Origin: Acidobacteriota bacterium
GTDB taxonomy: Bacteria; Acidobacteriota; Vicinamibacteria; Vicinamibacterales; UBA8438
Direction: 5' to 3'
Length of the DNA: 46,799 bases
Assembly (NCBI GenBank): GCA_015659035.1
Contig: DQNS01000134.1
Span: 1-46,799, forward strand
The stretch's first letter is position 1, and each line of letters opens with the position of its first letter. Positions 43,303 through 46,799 of this stretch are shown piece by piece. Made by a program: the position numbers and the translations under genes. The notes beneath the pieces are model-generated. The model did no database searches. It worked only from the letters and a program-made list of their open reading frames with translations, and was not told the origin of the DNA.

Positions 43303-44637
43303 ATGAGTCGCCACGAGATCTCGCGTCGGCAGTTCATCGCTGGGGCAACGGCGTCAGCCGCCGCGCTGACCATCGTGCCTCGCCACGTGCTCGGAGGTCA
43401 GGGTTTCCAAGCTCCCAGCGACACGCTCAACATCGCGGGGATCGGCATCGGCGGCCGAGGCCGCGCTGACCTCCAGGGCTGTCGCAGCCAGAACATCGTG
43501 GCACTGTGTGACGTCGACCCGGGGTTCGCCGCGCGAACGTTCGGGGAGTATCCCAGGGCCCAAGCGTACGCCGACTATCGGCAGATGCTGGATCGCGAGC
43601 GGGATCTCGACGCCGTGATCATTGCGACACCCGACCACACACACGCGGTCATCGCGATGGAGGCGATGCGGCGGGGCAAGCACGTGTATTGCGAGAAGCC
43701 GCTGACGCGAACCGTGGCGGAGGCCCGCGCGCTCGCCAAGACGGCCCGCGAGCGGAACGTCGTGACGCAGATGGGCAACCAGGGCCACGCCGGTGAGGGC
43801 ACGCGGCAGATCCGAGAATGGATCGACGCGGGCGTCATTGGGACGGTCCGAGAGGTCCAGTACTGGACCAACCGGCCGATCTGGCCGCAGGCGGTCGACC
43901 GGCCCACCGACGCGCATCATGCGCCACCCGGACTCGACTGGGATCTCTTTCTCGGCCCGGCGCGGCACCGACCCTATCACCCGGCCTATCACCCGTTCAG
44001 ATGGCGTGGCTGGTGGGACTACGGGACCGGTGCGCTCGGCGATATCGCCTGTCACTCCATGGACGCGGCGTTCTGGGCGCTCGAGCTCGACCAGCCTACG
44101 CGCATCGAGGCCGAGACCACACCCCTCTTCGCCGAGACCGCGCCGGCGGTCTGCCGGATCACCTATGAGTTCCCGGCGCGCGGGAGTCGACCCCCGGTCA
44201 GGTTCGTCTGGCGCGATGGCGACCTGGCGATGCCGCGTCCGCCGCAACTGGTCAATGGAGAGCGGCTGCCCGGGGGAAGCAGCGGGCAGCTGTTCGTCGG
44301 GGACGGTGGGGTGATCGGCGCGGACATGTATGCACGGGAACCGCAGGTATTTCCGGCGACGCTCCATCGCGACGTCATCGCCAGCCCGCCACCGCCCAGG
44401 TATCCGCGGTCACCGGGCGTCTATCTCGAGTGGATCGAGGCCTGTAAAGGCAATGGCACCGCCGGGTCCAGTTTTCCCGATCACTCGGGGCCGCTGACCG
44501 AGGTCGTGCTGCTGGGCAACCTCGCCGTGCGCACCGGTCAGGCGATCGAGTGGGATGCCAAGCAGATGCGGGCGACGAACGTGCCTGAGGCGAACGCCTT
44601 CCTCGACGAGGAGTATCGCGAGGGCTGGAGTCTCTAG
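43303..44637 (+). CDS. Tat-exported Gfo/Idh/MocA-family oxidoreductase
   Basis: The 444-residue protein has a twin-arginine signal (EISRRQFIAGATASAAALTI) and an NAD(P)-binding Rossmann domain (NIAGIGIGGRGRADL, with a glycine-rich loop). The diagnostic EKP is in HVYCEKPLT, where the lysine is catalytic. The C-terminal domain includes DYGTGALGDIACHSMDAAFW, typical of secreted members with pre-bound cofactor in Acidobacteria, Planctomycetes and Bacteroidetes. These act on sugars or glycosides. The ATG at 43303 has GGAGGA 6 nt upstream; the longer frame to 43234 would bury the Tat signal. It is the one intact gene in a stretch of decayed fragments. Confidence 0.87.
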   Translation: MSRHEISRRQFIAGATASAAALTIVPRHVLGGQGFQAPSDTLNIAGIGIGGRGRADLQGCRSQNIVALCDVDPGFAARTFGEYPRAQAYADYRQMLDRERDLDAVIIATPDHTHAVIAMEAMRRGKHVYCEKPLTRTVAEARALAKTARERNVVTQMGNQGHAGEGTRQIREWIDAGVIGTVREVQYWTNRPIWPQAVDRPTDAHHAPPGLDWDLFLGPARHRPYHPAYHPFRWRGWWDYGTGALGDIACHSMDAAFWALELDQPTRIEAETTPLFAETAPAVCRITYEFPARGSRPPVRFVWRDGDLAMPRPPQLVNGERLPGGSSGQLFVGDGGVIGADMYAREPQVFPATLHRDVIASPPPPRYPRSPGVYLEWIEACKGNGTAGSSFPDHSGPLTEVVLLGNLAVRTGQAIEWDAKQMRATNVPEANAFLDEEYREGWSL

Positions 44638-44709
44638 ACAGGTTGCTCGACTCGCTATCCGTGCGCTTGGTCGCCCACCGTGCAGCTGACGCCCCTGCGG
44701 CGCTCACCC

Positions 44710-45033
44710 TCTGCAGGCGACCAAGCTGCCGGCGGTGCGACCGGGGTCACCGGAACCTACTTCGGCGTGCTTGGCATTGACGCCTTCATCGGTCGCACGA
44801 TTCTTCCCGAGGACGATGTTTCGCTCGGCTCCCATGCGGTGGTCATGCTGGACCACGACTACTGGCTGCGCGCGTTCGGCGGAAGTCCCGATGCCATCGG
44901 TCAGACGCTGCGCGTCGCCGGAGGCACCTACGAGATCATCGGGGTGGCGGCGTCACGCTGCCCGAGGCCGAAACCGCGTTGGCCGCAGTGGCGGCCGAGC
45001 TGTCGAGTACTGGCCCTGCTGCTTCGGCGGTGA
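44710..45033 (+). pseudogene. Fragment of an acidobacterial duplicated orphan permease (ADOP)
   Basis: The plus strand reads TGVTGTYFGVLGIDAFIGRT, ILPEDDVSLGSHAVVMLDHD, YWLRAFGGSPDAIGQTLRVA and GGTYEIIGVAA, matching the periplasmic MacB-PCD part of ADOP permeases. Next, out of frame, is GVTLPEAETALAAVAAELSS, a block that in intact ADOPs lies some way downstream. No transmembrane helix or start remains. It is therefore an internal fragment with a deletion near 44945-44955. The family is characteristic of Acidobacteria and supports the taxonomic guess. Confidence 0.65.
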
Positions 45034-45045
45034 GCGCCAGGGGCG

Positions 45046-46719
45046 TCACTCGGGCAGCGCGAACACGTAGATCGCATTCGACCGGTTACCCCCAACCGGG
45101 GCTGCCACATATTGACGGCCGTCGACGGCATAGGTGATCGGAAAGCCCTGCACCGAGGCGGGCAATCGTGTTTGGAACAGGACGTTGCCGTTCGCGGCAT
45201 CGTGGATGAACAGATGGCGGTCGGTATCGGCGCCGACCACCAGGCCGCCTCCCGTCGTCAGGGCCGCCGACCGCGGCCGTGTGGCCATCGAGTGCCGCCA
45301 CAGGATCTCGCCGCTGTCGATGTCCATGGCGATGAGATGGCCGGCGTAGCCCTCGCTGTTGGGGTGGACGGTGCTGCCGCGCCCGCTCCACCCGCGGTTG
45401 GCGTAGTAGTTGTTGCCTATCTCCTGCGGTAGCTCGGTGAAGACCCCCGACACGCAGGTCGGATGGATGGGAATGTACAACGCCTGCGTCCCAGGATGGT
45501 ACGCCGACGCGTACCAGTTCCTGATGCCCAGGAAGTTGGGACAGAACTCCAACTCGACCCCGGCCCGGGGAATCATCCCGGGCCGGTAGGTCACCTGGCC
45601 GGTCCGCGGGTCGACATCCAGCACGGTCTGATACCCGAGGTCATGGGCGGCCACGAACGCGCCGGTGGTCCGGTCAAGCTCCCAGAGAATGCCGAGCTTG
45701 CCCATCTTGAAGAGTGAGCGGCGCCCGTCGTGGTCGATCAGCACGCTCTCGAACACCTCGTCCAGGTCGTGGGTCTCGCCCGGCACGAACTGGTAATACC
45801 ACTCGAGATCGCCGGTCGCCGGGTCGAGCGCCAGCACGCTGTTCGAGTACAACGCATCGCCGTCGGTCTTGCGGGACACACGGGCCCACGGCTTGGGCTG
45901 CGAGGTCGACCAGTAGGTCAGGTTGGTCTGCGGGTCGTAACTACCGGGGATCCACGAGTCGGCGCCCGCGCGATACATCAGCGGCAGGTCGCCCCAGGTG
46001 TCGCCACCCGGCTCGCCCGGTCGGGCGACGGTCGACGTGCGCCACAGTTCTTCCCCGGTCTCGGCATCGTGTCCGGAGATGAAGCAGACGTCGTTCTTGT
46101 AGTTCTGGCACCCGGTCATACCGGCCACGATTGTTCCCCGCGCCACGATCGGGCCGCTGGTGTAGCGATAGCCGAGCGCGCGGTCCGCCACGGTGTGATC
46201 CCAGACGACCTCGCCCGTGCCGGCGTCGAGCGCCACGATGTGGGCGTCGGTGGTGTTGAGGTAGATCTTGTCGCCGTAGATCGCAATCGAGCGGCTGCCC
46301 CGGCCGGGGGGCGCGTCCGGACGGTCGGGACGGTTCCGACGCTCCCGGGTGTATTGCCAGAGCCGATCCCCGGTCACCGCGTCGACCGCCTGCACGATGT
46401 TCCCGGGATTCGGGATGTACATGACGCCGTCGTGGACGAGCGGCGTGGGCTGACTGTTGCCGGGGCCGAGCTGCCACGACCAGACGAGCTGCAGCTGGTG
46501 GACGTTGTCCGTGGTGATCTGGTCCAGCGGACTGTAGCCCCATCCATCGAGCGTGCGCCGCCAGTTCAGCCAGTCGGCCGGGTCCGGGTTCTCTAGCATC
46601 GCGTCGGTGACCGGCTCGAACGAGCGTTCCTGGGCGCCGCCCGACGCAGCCCCCGTGACCATGATGATGCCGACGAGCAGGACCACCGTGAACATCTGTC
46701 GCCGCCAGTGCATCCCCAT
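45046..46719 (-). CDS. Secreted PQQ-type beta-propeller protein (quinoprotein family)
   Basis: The 557-residue protein has a signal peptide (FTVVLLVGIIMVTGAASGGA, then QERSFEPV). It is near-identical in layout and in long blocks to the product of 40916-42592: DWLNWRRTLDGWGYSPLDQI, GIRNWYASAYHPGTQALYIP, RPRSAALTTGGGLVVGADTD, VGGNRSNAIYVFALPE. It shares the altered cofactor region (GCQNYKNDVC; STSQPKPWAR; GETHDLDEVFESVLID). The main difference is a short Arg/Pro/Asp-rich insertion after WQYTRE (RRNRPDRPDAPPGRGSR). The ATG at 46719 has AAGGAG 6 nt upstream. The pair look like a gene duplication that now flanks a decayed segment. Confidence 0.83.
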   Translation of the reverse strand: MGMHWRRQMFTVVLLVGIIMVTGAASGGAQERSFEPVTDAMLENPDPADWLNWRRTLDGWGYSPLDQITTDNVHQLQLVWSWQLGPGNSQPTPLVHDGVMYIPNPGNIVQAVDAVTGDRLWQYTRERRNRPDRPDAPPGRGSRSIAIYGDKIYLNTTDAHIVALDAGTGEVVWDHTVADRALGYRYTSGPIVARGTIVAGMTGCQNYKNDVCFISGHDAETGEELWRTSTVARPGEPGGDTWGDLPLMYRAGADSWIPGSYDPQTNLTYWSTSQPKPWARVSRKTDGDALYSNSVLALDPATGDLEWYYQFVPGETHDLDEVFESVLIDHDGRRSLFKMGKLGILWELDRTTGAFVAAHDLGYQTVLDVDPRTGQVTYRPGMIPRAGVELEFCPNFLGIRNWYASAYHPGTQALYIPIHPTCVSGVFTELPQEIGNNYYANRGWSGRGSTVHPNSEGYAGHLIAMDIDSGEILWRHSMATRPRSAALTTGGGLVVGADTDRHLFIHDAANGNVLFQTRLPASVQGFPITYAVDGRQYVAAPVGGNRSNAIYVFALPE

Positions 46720-46799
46720 GGCAACTCCTTAAAGTGCGGTTAACCTGGTGCCCGAATGCCCCATGGCGCCCACCCAGAGCACCTGAAGCCCATAGCCTG

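Noticed and set aside
1-46799. CRISPR array, insertion sequence, integrase, rRNA or complete tRNA
   Set aside because: No spaced direct repeats, transposase or recombinase motifs, or complete structural RNA were found; the only tRNA-like element is a 3' fragment.

Overview
This is a GC-rich bacterial chromosome segment, most likely from an environmental acidobacterium (Vicinamibacteria-like). The assignment is an inference from gene content. The window has five secreted quinoprotein beta-propellers, a broken copy of the acidobacterial duplicated orphan permease (ADOP) family, a Tat-exported Gfo/Idh/MocA oxidoreductase, and a secreted 'GQPDLQGVWD' protein of a type common in that phylum. No rRNA or ribosomal protein gene is present to confirm it.

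Layout. 1-801: the start of a leftward gene that runs off the window, then about 700 bp of debris (a 3' tRNA-Asn-like fragment and two frameshifted remnants). 802-5179: a GNAT-aminotransferase fusion gene, then a leftward set: PlsC-type acyltransferase, LCM-type methyltransferase, a 28-residue membrane peptide, and a carboxymuconolactone decarboxylase/AhpD-family protein. That last protein has an in-frame TGA at the second position of its CxxC motif, followed by a bacterial SECIS-like hairpin, so it is a probable selenoprotein. 5519-8476: a secreted metallo-beta-lactamase-fold protein and a quinoprotein. 8624-13917: a leftward five-gene envelope export operon (LolA-like protein, two FtsX-type permeases, ATPase, beta-barrel). 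14279-15829: an arylsulfotransferase-like lipoprotein.

16029-35814 is the main feature: a seven-gene rightward operon, pfaD-pfaA-pfa3-oleA-oleB-oleC-oleD, with gaps of 42 bp or less and several 4-bp stop/start overlaps. The first three genes encode a polyunsaturated-fatty-acid-synthase-like complex: an enoyl reductase; KS-AT-ACP-KR-DH with only one ACP; and KS-CLF-AT followed by two FabA-like didomain dehydratases. The last four are the complete head-to-head olefin pathway: OleA condenses two acyl thioesters, OleD reduces, OleC forms the beta-lactone, OleB decarboxylates it to an alkene. In Shewanella these two systems lie at separate loci, and Pfa-derived chains feed Ole to give the C31 nonaene. 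Here they appear welded into one transcription unit dedicated to a long-chain polyene hydrocarbon. An 18-bp-stem hairpin spans the pfa3 stop codon and separates the pfa half from the ole half.

35849-46799: four leftward secreted quinoproteins and a secreted protein, with an intact Tat oxidoreductase on the plus strand. Between the two closest quinoprotein paralogues lie decayed pieces of an amidohydrolase, a protein kinase and an ADOP permease, plus palindromic intergenic repeats. No integrase, transposase, CRISPR array, phosphopantetheinyl transferase, selenocysteine machinery or PQQ biosynthesis gene was found in the window.
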